A stretch of 64,000 nt of DNA from NCBI GenBank assembly GCA_026367775.1, contig CP111152.1, positions 2,852,001-2,916,000 on the forward strand. The letters are read 5' to 3'. Position 1 is the first letter of the stretch, and each line of letters opens with the position of its first letter. The DNA comes from Exserohilum rostratum (taxonomy: Eukaryota; Ascomycota; Dothideomycetes; Pleosporales; Pleosporaceae). Below, in pieces: positions 51,362 through 63,552 of this stretch. A program made the translations under genes and the position numbers. Below the pieces are notes generated by a model, which saw only the letters and a list, made by a program, of their open reading frames with translations, searched no databases and was not told where the DNA came from.

Positions 51362-54300
51362 TTACGCAAGAAGTTCAAGATTAGATCCAGCATGTAAATC
51401 CACATCTAGATCCATCCTGTCCTCCTCAGATTGCTCCAATTCATCAGCAGCTGCAGCTGCCGTAGTAGGATTACGTTGACGCTGCTCATCCGCAGCAACC
51501 ATAGTACTACTTCCTTGAGCCTGTTCGCCCTCAGGCGCTGTTGCTGGCGCTGACGCCAAAGCAGAAGCAGAAGCATCAGCGATTCTCTCTTCTGCAGCAC
51601 CCGCTCGCAACTCCCTGTCTACAGCCCTCTGCACCACAGGCTTAACCCCCTTCTCCGTCTTACCAAACAGAATATGCCAAATATCATTCTCAGGCACGAC
51701 TTCGCCATCGCCTTTCTTCCTCAACAGACTTCTTAGTGGCGCGGCTTCGATTTCTGCAGAGTTCGCGGCGTCGAGCACGTTTTCGCCTAGGACACTGGAA
51801 GATTGAGCAGCGTCAGGCATCGCTGTATCGACATCATCATTTTGATACAAAACGGCTCTGTTATTGTCAGATGATGAGATATGTTCCAGTCGCCTCTTGA
51901 CGCTGATATCGTAAATAGTTTCTTCAACAGTCCCAGCAACGAGGTACATAAAGACAGTTGTGCCGCGCTTCTGCCCGATACGGTGGACGCGGCTGATTGC
52001 CTGCAGCTCGATCGCAGTGTTGATGAGAGGCTCGCAGAGAAACACATATGTGGCATTAACCAAGGTGAGGCCTGACGAGTCGGACTTTGCGTCGAGGAGA
52101 AGACACTCAATGGATGGATCTGTCTTGAAGCGCCGGATGCCATCGCGTTCCGCAATGTTGGTCGCGCGAATTTTCCATTTTTTCAACGCTTCGCGCAGGA
52201 TCAAGAAGAAATCGCCGAAGTGAGAAAAAATGATGGACTTGGCCCCGGGATCGTTGGCACGGATCCAGAGCAGGTGGCGCGCAATCATGTCAACTTTTGA
52301 ACCGTAAGAGCCGTCGAGATCGATTGTTTTGATCTGTTTCATAGTGGCAGTGCTTATGTCGGAATAAATGGATGGCGGGGATATTGCGGACGATGGGCCT
52401 GGAGTAGATGAAGAAGACCCGTGCATTGGGGTGTTGACAGTTGTGCCTGTGCTTGTTTCTTCTTTTGCTTTGATTTCCGTGGGTTTGAAGCTGATGGCTG
52501 TGAAATCCGAGGACCCCAGTGCTTGCTTGCAGGTGGGACAGGTTCGGTGACTAGTCCACCATTGATGTATGCATTCTTTGCAATATTTGTGGCCGCAATT
52601 CGTCAGAACGCCATTTTCAATGTCTTCCCTACAAATGATGCACTCAGCCGTCGCTTCGTTTTGATTTTCGATTCTGAGATGCTTGAGGTACGTGCACTTT
52701 GTTTTGTACTTGGCAGCGCTCTCCTTCTTCTTTTCTCGCAAGCGCTCTGTTTCGTTGAATGCGCGAACATCAAAAGTCTCATCGAGGTCTTCCTTATACT
52801 TTGCAACCGTGTCTGAAATATGTTGGAACTGTCGGTAGTACTCCAGGCGCTGGTTCATGGTGGTTCGATACATCTCCTGCTCTTTCTCCAATTCGGTAAT
52901 AGCCTTTGTCTGTTCTGTAGTGATAGCCTGCACCTTCTTGAGTTGTTCCTGAAGTATGCTCAATTCTGCTGCAGCGCGTACGTCGCCACCGTCTGCCTTC
53001 CACTGTAAGGTAGTGATGATCGAGCGAATGCCTGATACCACACCCTTTAAGGATCCGGCATGCAACATCCTTTTCAGTTTATGTCGAGTGTGTACGACCT
53101 CAATAACCAGTTCAGGTGCGTGGCCTCGGTCTCCTTCATTCTCTTTCCTAAGGGCTTGTTTCTCAGCAGCTTTCAATTCGTGTTCGATAAGATTGTCCTG
53201 AAGACCGTGCACAGCAGCATGACGGTCGGCAACCAAGGTGCGAAGAGCCATGATGTAGACATAGAGCTCATCTTGAGCTTTGAGAGATTCATCGTATTCC
53301 TCACCGGTGGTTTCTTGTTCTTCATCATCGTCTATCAGGCGTGCCAGAAGAATGTCGACAACCTTTGAGCGCCATGTTTGTATCTGCTCCGCTTGTGCGT
53401 TCAAAAAGTCGCCGATGTTATCCATTGTATCCAGGATCTTTCGCGCTTCGATACCACCTAGGTCTGGAAGGTCCTTGATTTTGGGTATTTGATGAAACGG
53501 CTTCTTTGCATTAACCTTTGCCATTTGTTGTTGAGCCCTGTTCTTCGACTCTTTCAAAAGTTCGCGTCGGACTGCCTTGGCTGCCTCATAATAGTTTGTC
53601 TCAGCTCTGTCTTTTTCATGCCAGTCATCTGATCCAGGCTCAGTGAGAGAGGGATCTTCTTTGATTTGATGAAAGGATGTAGCCGTGAAGAACTGTGCAG
53701 CATGTTCGAGCTCCTGAAAGGATCGCAGCGACTTGCGTAAGATGGGGATGCGGCCCATCTTGTCGTCCTCTATCTCATCATCCTCTCCGTCTTCGCGAAG
53801 ACTAGCTGTAGAAGTTTGACCCAATTTCTCCTGCTCCGCTGCGATTTCAGCTCTGCACAGAGCGATATAAGACTGTGCCTCTGATCGCGCAGCACTGTAG
53901 TACGGAAGCGCGGATTTGGCTCTATTGGCAAAATCGCCAGCATAGGCTTGGATGTGGCCTTGTTTGAGTAGGCAAAGAATCATCTCACGAGCTTCAGCCT
54001 TCCACTTTGTGTCGTTTTGTTCTATCATGACCTCCAAAACTTCATGTACGGTGCGTAAAGCCGTGTTCCTCCCACCCAATGCTTTGCGATTCTTTTTGCC
54101 TACATTTGCATGAAGACATGTCTGGCGCAGCCTGACCAACCACTCGCGCATTCGTTCAGTCCGCTCCCCATCCTCCAGATCACGCTCTTCATCCATGGGA
54201 AAACCCTCTGGTGTAAGCCAGCAGTTATCACACATTTGGCGCATCATCTCGTCGTAGTGCTGTTCCTCGATAGTGGTAAATGGAACAGTAATGACAATAC

Positions 54301-56127
54301 GCTTCTGTGGTGGCAACTGCAGCTCGTCACGAACCTTGTCTTTTGTGTTTCGCAGCGTTATCTCGTGGAAGATGTTCTTGAAAGATGCTTTATCGAGACG
54401 ATCCCATACGGCTCTGCTGTTTGCAAAAGCATCGCACCGAAGAAATACCAAAAGGCCTCGCAGATCCTGCACATCCTTGCGCAGAGGGGTTCCGGATACG
54501 GCCCAGGCATTGCAACGTGGTATGATTCGAGCTACGTGGGCAGCCTGGCTAACTCCACTCTCTACCATCTGTGCCTCATCAAGACAAACCCTCCACCACG
54601 AGATGCCCATGAGTGGGCTGATTCGGCGCTCGCGGCGATTGGTGTGTCGAGAGCTACGATCAGGGGGAGGAACGGCATGATGAATCTCTTTCGAAAGAAC
54701 CTGATATGTGGTCACGACTACATCGTGTTGCATGAGATAATCAACTGTTGCTGTTTCATGGTCTTTTTTAGGTGCTGATGGAGCCGGAAGTCCCTTGTAA
54801 TGACAGACCTTGAGCTCAGGCGCATGTGTATACATTTCGCTTATCCACTGCTCCAGAATGGAGGATGGGGAAATGATCAATGTAGCTCCAGAAGGTTTCA
54901 CGTGAACACCCGTGTATTCATCATAGATGTTGCCTTGTGGAATATCCCGCTTGTGGTGTAGCATGAGCGCAATTAGTTCAACAGTCTTGCCTAGACCCAT
55001 CTCCTCAGCAAGGATCCCGCCCCTTAGTGATTGCAGCGTGTCCTCTTTTACATCGGCCAAATCGGATACTACAGTGCCCCGGAGCTGGCTCACGTAGCAC
55101 AACCTTCCAGTCGCATCCCGCGTCGGCTGAAACGAGACTGGTGGCGATGTTTTGGCAAAAGGTTCGAGTATACCCGAGGGAGAGTATGTGACACCTTCGC
55201 GTCGGAGAAGCCAATCTACAGTCCGCTGTTGGAAAGGCAACAGCGTCGTGTCTGCAAGAGTCTGTCCAATACGTGACGAAACCTTGAGATCCGGGGGTGG
55301 TACGTGGACAGAGTCGTAGAAATCAGACAGCGTCCATTTCCTGTCGCCCTGTGTGGCAGTACTCCCAAGGTAGGAGGAGAGAAGTTTCAGATCCTCGCTC
55401 ATGTAATGTCCTCGCACATTTTGGTCTTCAACAACCGATATGCCTAATGCCCACCGTATTTCGACTTCCAACTTGTACGAGCCTTGTCCGGGCGCAGGTC
55501 GATGCAGCAGACAGCGACAGAAGGTAGCCCGAAACACATGCTTAGTCTGTTTCCCGCGCCGCGTAGTAGAAAGTGTGGCGGCTGTCCGCAAGTGTGGTAG
55601 AATCGAACGTAGTACAGAGGCCGGTGTCGCGGCAAACAGGTCTATTCCACTACCCTTGGCTGCGCTGAAGAGACCTATTCGGAGAACCGACTGGGAGTTT
55701 TCTTGGACGGCAGATTCAAGCTCCAGTGCTATCGAGTCTTGTAGTTCGTTTGGGATGTATGTCATGCTAGGTTCCGCAGGTGATGCAGCAGGCGTCTTCT
55801 ACTTATGTGTCAATCAAGCACCATAGACACCAAGCGTTATGTACCCACCAAATCTAAAGATATACGGGCCAACACAATGCTGCTCTTCTCGTCAAATTCG
55901 ACTGGTGGCCGTGTAAGAGCAGCACTGCCGTCCACGACCTTGCGCCGCTTCGCTGGTGGTTCTTCGACCCTGCGCGCCTCAGGTATGGCGAACAGGGAAA
56001 GTAGCGTGTTGGTGCAGCTCGATGCATCTTGCGTGGGAGGCGATGGTTTCTCCCCATGCTTCCGGGAGTTGGCAAGTACATAAGGGCGTGCGCTCGAGAT
56101 GTCGACGCTTCCCTGAAACGAAGCCAT
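51362..56127 (-). CDS. IRC20: Snf2-family ATPase with RING finger, IRC20/SHPRH-like (1,571 aa)
   Basis: Putative DNA translocase and E3 ubiquitin/SUMO-targeted ligase in genome maintenance. Exons: 56127-55849 and 55798-51362, with a 50-nt intron; the small first exon adds 93 residues (MASFQGSVDISSARP...). The helicase lobe starts near residue 270 (LLPFQQRTVDWLLRREG), with Walker A about 359 (LAEEMGLGKTVEL) and the DEAQ box near 500 (CLDEAQMVESG). A long, charged, helical insert (about 700-1110) separates the lobes. The C3HC4 RING (about 1147-1188, CIICREDIENGVLTNCGHKY...CPTC) lies before the second lobe, which ends with the ISRVHRIGQKRGTTVFMYL motif. This order is that of yeast Irc20 and human SHPRH. 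The last 130 residues are low complexity. Confidence 0.92.
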
Positions 56128-56876
56128 GAGGACGCAGGTGGAGGGGTTGAAGGGTAAAAGGAAGTTACGGTAGACACAGATCCAACGCGGAGGTGTGACC
56201 GCATGCCTGCAGGTCGTGGGCGCGCTAAGATAACTGATAAACCGGGGCCCTGCCCCACAGCAGTGTGACGGGACCCAGGTTCAGGTGATCGCCTTCCAAA
56301 TTTCGCTCCCCACATCTATGGAAAACTGCACACCTGGTCATGCTATGCATTCCTATATTCAGCAATAGCTATTTTACATGTGCCTCTAAGTTGCCATAAT
56401 GAACTGAGGCAGAATTACCAGAAGCCCATACATCGGAAACCCTCCGCCATACCCCTGGCACTCGTCGGTCATAACCCATGAGGCATATGACGGTCTTGCT
56501 GTGGAAGTACCTGTCATGCTCCGAGAGCTGGTTCTGGCGCAACGTGCATGCAGCTTCCATCCAAGAGTGGGCGAGTAAATCGTCTCTTGAGCAATCCTTC
56601 CAAACATCTGGCCCACTTGCGGTCACTACACAAGCTGGTCCACCAATAAACACCTGCATCGACCCTCCTTCATGAGTCTCAAGGCAGCAGTCTTTGGCAC
56701 TGTGAATGCTCTTCGCACGAATGATGCTGTGAGACTAGGCAAGGTGATGTCAGGCTGTCGTATCTGCCCTCTGGCATCTTACATCTCCTTCTTGAGAATG
56801 TACGCGTTCCTGGACGGACATATGAAGTGCATCCCAATATTTTGCGGTGCAATTATACGAAGCCAGCAATATCCGT
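56128..56876. other. Gap between IRC20 start and THOC5 3' end
   Basis: 749 bp, no gene. Holds the IRC20 promoter and the 3' flank of the THOC5 gene. Confidence 0.55.
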
Positions 56877-57645
56877 CTATTCTGTAGCCAGCACTTTCTT
56901 GATGGGCTCTGCAGCCTCGATGAACTTCTCGACCATTGTATCGAGCTTGGTGAGGTCGTCCTTGCCCTTTTTGACTTCTGCAATAAGCTTCTGCTTCTGC
57001 TTGAGCTTCTCTTGTCGCCGCTCTTCCAGCTTGAGACGGACTTGATGTTCGTGCTCGATACGCGCCGTCATAAGCTCGTGTTCGGTCGAATCCTTGTGCT
57101 CAGGAAACTCTTCGAGAAACTGTTCGCGGGGTATGAGGGGGAGCTTCATGTATTTGTGGCTGCACATTGGTTAGTTGTGTAAATGCAGCGCCCTGCAAAG
57201 CAACATACTCGTAATTCTCAGCAGCAGAGATCTCTGAGCGCAGCGACTGCTCCTCGTATTTCAAGTTGTGCAGGCCCAGAATCAGCGCATCGTTGACCGC
57301 CCTATCATCCGATGTCTTTGCCTTCTCTTCGCGCACCTTGAGCACGCTCTGCCTGTACAAAGTCTTGATGATAGACAGCTGCGCGCGGATGTACTTTTCC
57401 CTCTTCTCGATTTCTTGTGTCGCCTTTTTCTCGTTTTCAAGTTCCTCGCGCGATTCCGCTTTTGGATTCCTAGGGTGAGCCAGTTGGTAGTCTACCAAGT
57501 CATTGATGAGCTTCTTGAGGTTCTGCACTTCTTTGTAGAGACGCGCATTATGCGGTGTTTTTACAAGATCAGCCATGTTGAAGTTGGACAAATCGGCAGG
57601 CATGACGTCGCCAGAATCCGGGAGGTTTAGCTCTTGTCCGCTCAT
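56877..57645 (-). CDS. THOC5: THO complex subunit 5 (THOC5/FMIP1) homologue (239 aa)
   Basis: Component of the THO complex, which couples transcription to mRNA export in the nucleus. Exons: 57645-57209 and 57159-56877, with a 49-nt intron (GTATGT ... GTGCAG). Most of the protein is predicted coiled coil. The family mark is the block LGLHNLKYEEQSLRSEISA followed by NYDHKYMKLPLIPREQFLEE, which spans the splice junction, and then HELMTARIEHEHQVRLKLEE. At 239 residues it is shorter than animal THOC5, covering only the FMIP1 N-terminal region, as is usual in filamentous fungi. An in-frame ATG at 57741 would add 32 residues; MSGQELNLPD at 57645 looks more natural. Confidence 0.86.
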
Positions 57646-60458
57646 GGTGGCGTCGTGTGATGGCTGTCGCGTAGATTCTGCGCTGTTGTTGAGCCTGCGA
57701 AGTGAGCTTGCGTCGCGCGCCTGGTCAAAGGGACCGTGCATGGTCAGTTGTCCATCACGTGATAAGGCGTTGCTGCCGTGTAATTGTCCCAGTTCTTATC
57801 AGGCATTCATCTCGCCGTGTGGCGGCGCCACACACATCATCTGCCCCTCCTGCTAATAACTCGTCATATCAATCCAAACACCTGGTCACGCCTCATATGA
57901 TGAGAATTCCCCAGACTGTTTCAGGCAAGCCCTGCACAGGGCATAGGTGCGACCACAATTGCAAATACCACGGCATGGCCCTCTCGGACCCAAGCTCAGG
58001 CGCCACCTTGATATTCGCCTATCAGAAGAGTTTCATTGGGGCGGCATGTCCGCTTTGTGGCGTCGTGCATGAATTCGTAATGCTGGGGGAGCACTGATCA
58101 TCGGTTCCACCTGTGCAGGAGCACGCACATGTCCACGGGCCTGTTTACATATATACGTATACTGCGTATTGAGTATGCATGTGTAGGGCCAGAGCTAGTT
58201 TTCCGAGCATATCGCAAATACCGCCCCCTTGGTGCGACTAGTTGATAGGGCTGGCACGGCACATGACCGCAGTCCGTGAAACAAGCCTGCGGAGAAACGT
58301 GTACTGGTGCCGCGCGAGTCACAAAGCAATAGCGCAATTCTGTTGCATGCAAATACCTCAGTACCGCGGTCCGAAGCTCCGGATTTGTCTCTGCCATTCA
58401 AGTGAGCAGGCTTCTCTGCTCTCCTTTCCATGCGCCCAGCTTGCGTGCTGAGTTATCCTTTGACGCTCATTTCCGGCTCTACCTAGCTGCGCCGCACTTG
58501 GCCACCCATCTCCTTTTTCCAAAATAGCCTCAGGTCGGTCTTTCGAGAACGGTGCCAAGCTCCACAGATTGCTTCCGAGAACCCAGAGATTCCCAAGCGG
58601 CATGAACCCGAACCCGCTCCTGATAGACGAAGCGTCACAGGCGTGGCGCCAACTTGAACTAGGACAAACGGCGAAGTGCTCGAGAACGGCATAGGATCCT
58701 TCATCATCTTACATGGACATCCCTGTGTGGCGCAGATGGTGTGCCAGTAGCGTGGCAGGGTTAGTACCCAGTGGCGTTTTGGCGTGTGCTTGGACGATTG
58801 AAAGATCTGAGCCGCCATTAAAAATCGCGGAGGATTTGCAAGACCTGAGAGGCCAGTTTATTAAGTTTTTTTGGGGGAAGATCCTGTCTACGCACACACC
58901 ACGACGGCCATTCAAGCCGCGGGATTTACAGTGCCTGACAGAAATTCGCAAACTATCCTGGTCAGACACCCTCATTTTAAGCAAGGATCAGCTATGCACT
59001 TCGCTGAGAGTGCTGAGCTGAGCTGGTGCAACGGAAAGTCCTTGGATGTCGCGGTTTGCGTCTCAATGCCGAAACCTTAGTCTAGCGCCAGTCGTGTTGC
59101 CTATCACCCAAGGTACGTCGTGACGAGTTGCAGCGCTTGCGAGCTGGCTAGACCTTCTCAGCCTGACGGCGGACGATGATGCTAAGATCCACCCACGGCT
59201 TTCAAACTTTGGACAGTTCAACTGGCCCAACGGACCTTGCTAACACGGCAGAGTCTCGCCCACTGGATGGCAGTTCGCCCCTGCTCATGTCGTTGGCGTT
59301 GGCTGTTATAAAAGATCTCGATCTGTGCCGCGCAGCCACACATGACTCAACAAGGGATGCCTACGAAAACTTCACTGGCATTTTGGGGTAGCACTAGCAC
59401 ATCACTACCCTTCTGTGTGTGTGCGGCAGAATCAGGCCGCCTCTTGTACCCGATGATCAGCGATAGAATGGGATAGTGAAACGGTGCACATTCCGCACAA
59501 GCGTTGGGTATCTTCCGGCTCGGCAGAAGATTGGGCTGGCAAGAACATGGGCATGCGTGAAGACCAAGAAAGTACCATGGAAATCGCATATATGAGCAGT
59601 GGCGTTCACCGAATTGCTTTTCCCGTTCAGGTTCGGCGCCCCGTTCGCTCAGAGATTGTGGGTTTGTACGCCGCAGCTGATTGCTTGGATCTATTACGTG
59701 GGACCTGAGTCAATGGCATGTAGCCACGACGCAAGCCATTGTGACGGGGACTACACGTTATCTGGGCAATGCCACACCGATATTAATTTCCGGAGCCGTG
59801 CCGAAGCTTTCTACGACTGCATTATCACATTCCAGTAGTCTACATACATATGCATGATTACCACCAAATGGAGAAGAAGATCGTGAGCAAACCCACCTCA
59901 TTCGGCAAGCCAAGGGGCAGAATCTGCGACTTAATTCACGGCTATCAGCTAGAACAAACCTAGAACGGGGGAGATAGGCACCAGTGCTCAGTGTGCGTCT
60001 GCTAGGGCGGAGAAAGTTTACTCAATTCAAGAAAACACTCCTTTTTGGACCCTTAGGGTTGGTCCTAGGCTTCCCCTCATGGATGCAGTTTTCACGTGGC
60101 ATGGCAGCTGTCAAACTCAGGATATCCTTGGACGGACTTTGGGAAGTCGCCACAAGGATGATGTGCTCGGACCCGGAGCGGGCGATGAGCTAAACTCTAT
60201 TCTAGGCCCCCTCGAACGTCGACTACAGCTTTCGAGCTAGGGCATAACGCGATTCGTTTGAATACGGGTCCTTGACTCGAGGCCCATGTAGGCAAGAGCA
60301 AGCGAATAGGCTGGCTTACCGTGGTACCTGTTCTTGCTTGGAGCGGGTGTCGAGTCTCGGCCGCGCGGTGGTTCACAGTAAAGAAGACTGAATGGCCCGC
60401 CTGTTGCTCAGCGTTTCTTCCTTCCTCAGTCCTTGTTCCTTTTTTCCCATCTTCGGCC
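57646..60458. other. Long divergent gap between THOC5 and ankyrin genes
   Basis: 2.8 kb with no gene that I can support. A 70-codon frame at 58871-59080 (with D-P-V-Y-A and A-I-Q-A-A-G-F-T-V) looks more protein-like than its surroundings, but it is short and isolated; it might be a gene remnant. Confidence 0.4.
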
Positions 60459-63400
60459 ATGGCTCCAGCAAAAGAAACGTCGCTTGACCTGTGCAAGCGC
60501 ATCAATGCACAAGGAAACACCATTGCCATTCGTATGCTCGAATACCTGAGCACTGCGAAGACTCCCCTTCATGGCTTCGAGCCACTTTCGAGAGAGTTCG
60601 TGGAACTCTGTCAGGTATGCCTCCTACGACAATCTCTCTTATAATGAGGCTCACAGTGTTCCCTAGGTATTATGGTCTATCGAATCTGGTGTCGTAGAGA
60701 TAAGCAAATCACGCTCCGGGCTCCCTGTAGAAGTTTCTCAGGAGCTTGACAGGCGGGTCCGTCAAGTCGGAGAGGAGTTCTCAGTGTTGGCTCAGATGGT
60801 TAACAAGTGTAAGTCTCATCAATGATTCTCGAGTTCTGTCTGTTTGCGCAGTCATACTAACGCAGCCCGCTCTAGTTGTCGACAAGGAAAACCACAAGGG
60901 GGGTTTTGGCATGAAGTTCCGAATGATGTTTGCCGATACTGATGTTGAGAAAATGCGCCAAACACTATCACGGAGTCGTGACTCTCTAAAGGTCAGCTCT
61001 GCCATGTTTCGATGGACAATCGGCGATGCCAAAGCGGATGCTTCGATGGGAATCGGCTATGCTGGGCTAATAGCTGCGCTGGACCGCCTCGACCCCAGCA
61101 AAGCTGCAAGTCTTCCTCCTCTACATCCTGCTCCGACAACAAATCTTCCACCGACGCCACCAAAAGCCATGAGCCAGCACCAAGAACCCCTACTCATTGC
61201 CACCCCGAATCGCATGGATAGGCCATCACTGAACGATCTTCGCCTAGATGAAGGCTACTCTTACCACAGTGATCGTGCAATTTCACGACAGGAGGAGATT
61301 GCCATGTCATCGAGTGCTGTCGATCTCCACAAGACCTGGCGGTCTCCACCAAGTGTTCGTTCGAGCGAATCAGCTAGAGATACGATGTATCAACAGAACC
61401 ATCGTTATCACGACGACCCCGTATTCGAGGATGTCATCTCGTCATATTCCGCTCGCTCACCAATAGAGGAAAAGTTGCGTGCTCTCAGCCTCAGAGATGA
61501 GCATCATTTCGAAGAACCACTTCCGTCATCGAAAGTTGATTCTGTCGTAAATTCCCAACATTGGGGCCCGCGCCAGAGTGGTGGATCAAAGAACGTTGGC
61601 GGTAAAGCCGCACTCTTCAGCGCCGTTGAACAGAGAAGGCACCGTGTACTAGAGCAACTGCTCGAAGGTGGTGCCAAAGCAGAGCCACACGTCGAGTCTG
61701 CTATGCTCCGGGTCGCAGTACACAACCAAGACGTTGAGACCCTCGTCTTGCTCCTCCGCTACGGTGCGGATGCCAATGGCTTCGACCGCGAAGGCATTAC
61801 ACCTTTGTTCTCTGCCACTCGTACCCAGAGCCTGGAGTGCGCAAAGGTTTTGCTTAAGCATGGTGCCGACCCGAATCTTTCTGCTGGCCCCGACTCCGAG
61901 TCCCCCCTGTCGTTCGCTGCGACACAAAACTACATCGACTTCGTTCAGTTGTTCCTTGCTAACGGTGGTGACATTGGGTTTGTCATGGAGAACGGCTCGA
62001 CGGCGCTCATCTCAGCGATGAACAAGACAACATCACCAAAATGTGTTGAAGTACTCCTAAGTGCGAAGGGCGACCCCGATGCAAAGAACGGGGAGGGTAC
62101 AACACCGCTATTCCAGGCCATCCAAGCGAATCGCGTAGATCTCATGACGGTACTGCTTGACCACGGCGCAAACCCCAATCTCCCCGGTCCCAAGCATCCT
62201 CTATGGCCATCATGCTACAAGCCCAAAGCCCTCCAGTTGCTGCTTCAACGGGGCGCAGACCACAAGAAGACACCAGGTGTTATGGAGCTGGCTTCTAGTT
62301 TGAAGAAGCTTGAATCCATCAAGATTCTGATGGAAGCGGGTGTGTCACCAAACGTGCGCAAGGACAACGTTTACACACCACTTTGCTCGGCTATTCGCGA
62401 CAACAGCCCTGAAATCGTTACGTATCTCCTCGATCACGGCGCCGACCCCAACTTCAATGCGGCAGAATACCCAGCTTTCAAGTGTATCACTCACAAGCGC
62501 ACCCACTTCCTCCCACAGTTGGTAGCAGCGGGTGCAGACTTGCACAAGCCCAAGGGCATCATCGAGACTGCTGTCAAGTTCAACGACAAGGACGCCATGG
62601 TCTATCTACTTGATCATGGAGTCAATCCCAATGACCGAACACCAGAGGGCTGCACAGCGCTCACAACCGCCATCCGCGAAAACCGAAGCGAGCTCGTCGA
62701 CATCCTGCTATCACGTGGTGCGGATCCCGCGATCCGAGGTGAAGACTGGCCCCTTTGCATGGCGGTCAAACGCCCAGAAATACTCAAGAAACTTCTTGCC
62801 GCTACCCCGAACCCACGGGCCTTCCGCGGTGTTGTCGAAATGGCCGTAGTCGCCAACCAACTCGACAGCATCAAGCTCCTTCTCGACGCTGGCGTAAGCG
62901 TCGAGGACAAGAACTGCGGTGTCTTCTCTCCACTTACCACAGCCATCCGCGAGGAGCGCAAGGTCATCGTTCGCTACCTTCTCGACGTCGCCAACGCCGA
63001 CCCCAACGCTCCAGGCGAGCACCTCCCCATTGTCAAGGCCCTCCGGCGTTACAGCGGCGACACAGAAATTATTCAAATGCTGCTTACGCGTGGCGCTGAC
63101 ATCAACAAGATGCACCGCGGGTGGAACGCCATCCTACAAGCCGTCGAGAACGGTGACGCTGAGATACTTAAACTTCTTATTGAGATGGGCGGACCCCCAG
63201 ATCTCCAGGCCCTTGACGAGAGCGGCCGACCTGTCATTGACATTGTGACAGAGCGCGGCTGGGAAGAGGGTATCGGACTGCTATTCCCTAACACAGGGGC
63301 GCGGGCCAGGCAGTAGGTAATTCCACCCCCAGCTGCTTTCATTTGTTAGAGGCAATCAGATAGTATGATAATGTGAATTTTTGCTAACGAACGTTTTCGC

Positions 63401-63552
63401 ATAGTCCCAAGAGCTTTTCCATTAGCGACTGGAAATGGATGAGTGCTGAGATTGAGAGGGAGTTGAAAAATCACCCGTATGATCATGATGACTACGATTA
63501 TGATGAGCCAGACGACTGTAGTCAAGCTTCCAGTGTGCTTCTACACGTGTGA
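60459..63552 (+). CDS. Ankyrin-repeat protein with helical N-terminal domain (960 aa)
   Basis: Exons: 60459-60614, 60667-60808, 60876-63312 and 63405-63552; the introns are 52, 67 and 92 nt. The N-terminal part (about 1-165, ICKR-type helices such as ALCKRINAQ region and SVLAQMVNKFVDKENHKGGF) is helical and resembles the N-terminal domains of fungal STAND proteins. A Pro/Ser-rich linker follows, then about 15 ankyrin-like repeats (about 340-905) with the usual LLxxGADPN and TPL turns. The last intron has a textbook branch site (TTGCTAACGA) and leads to an acidic exon coding 48 more residues (SISDWKWMSAEIERELKNHP, then YDHDDYDYDEPDD). If it is retained, translation stops at once, since the donor GTAG itself contains the stop. 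There is no NACHT domain. The function is unknown. Confidence 0.87.

Noticed and set aside
58871..59080. 70-codon frame with a D-P-V-Y-A and A-A-G-F-T-V pattern, faintly like SRR1-domain proteins
   Set aside because: Too short, no neighbouring exons that extend the likeness, and the comparison is from memory. At most a gene remnant.
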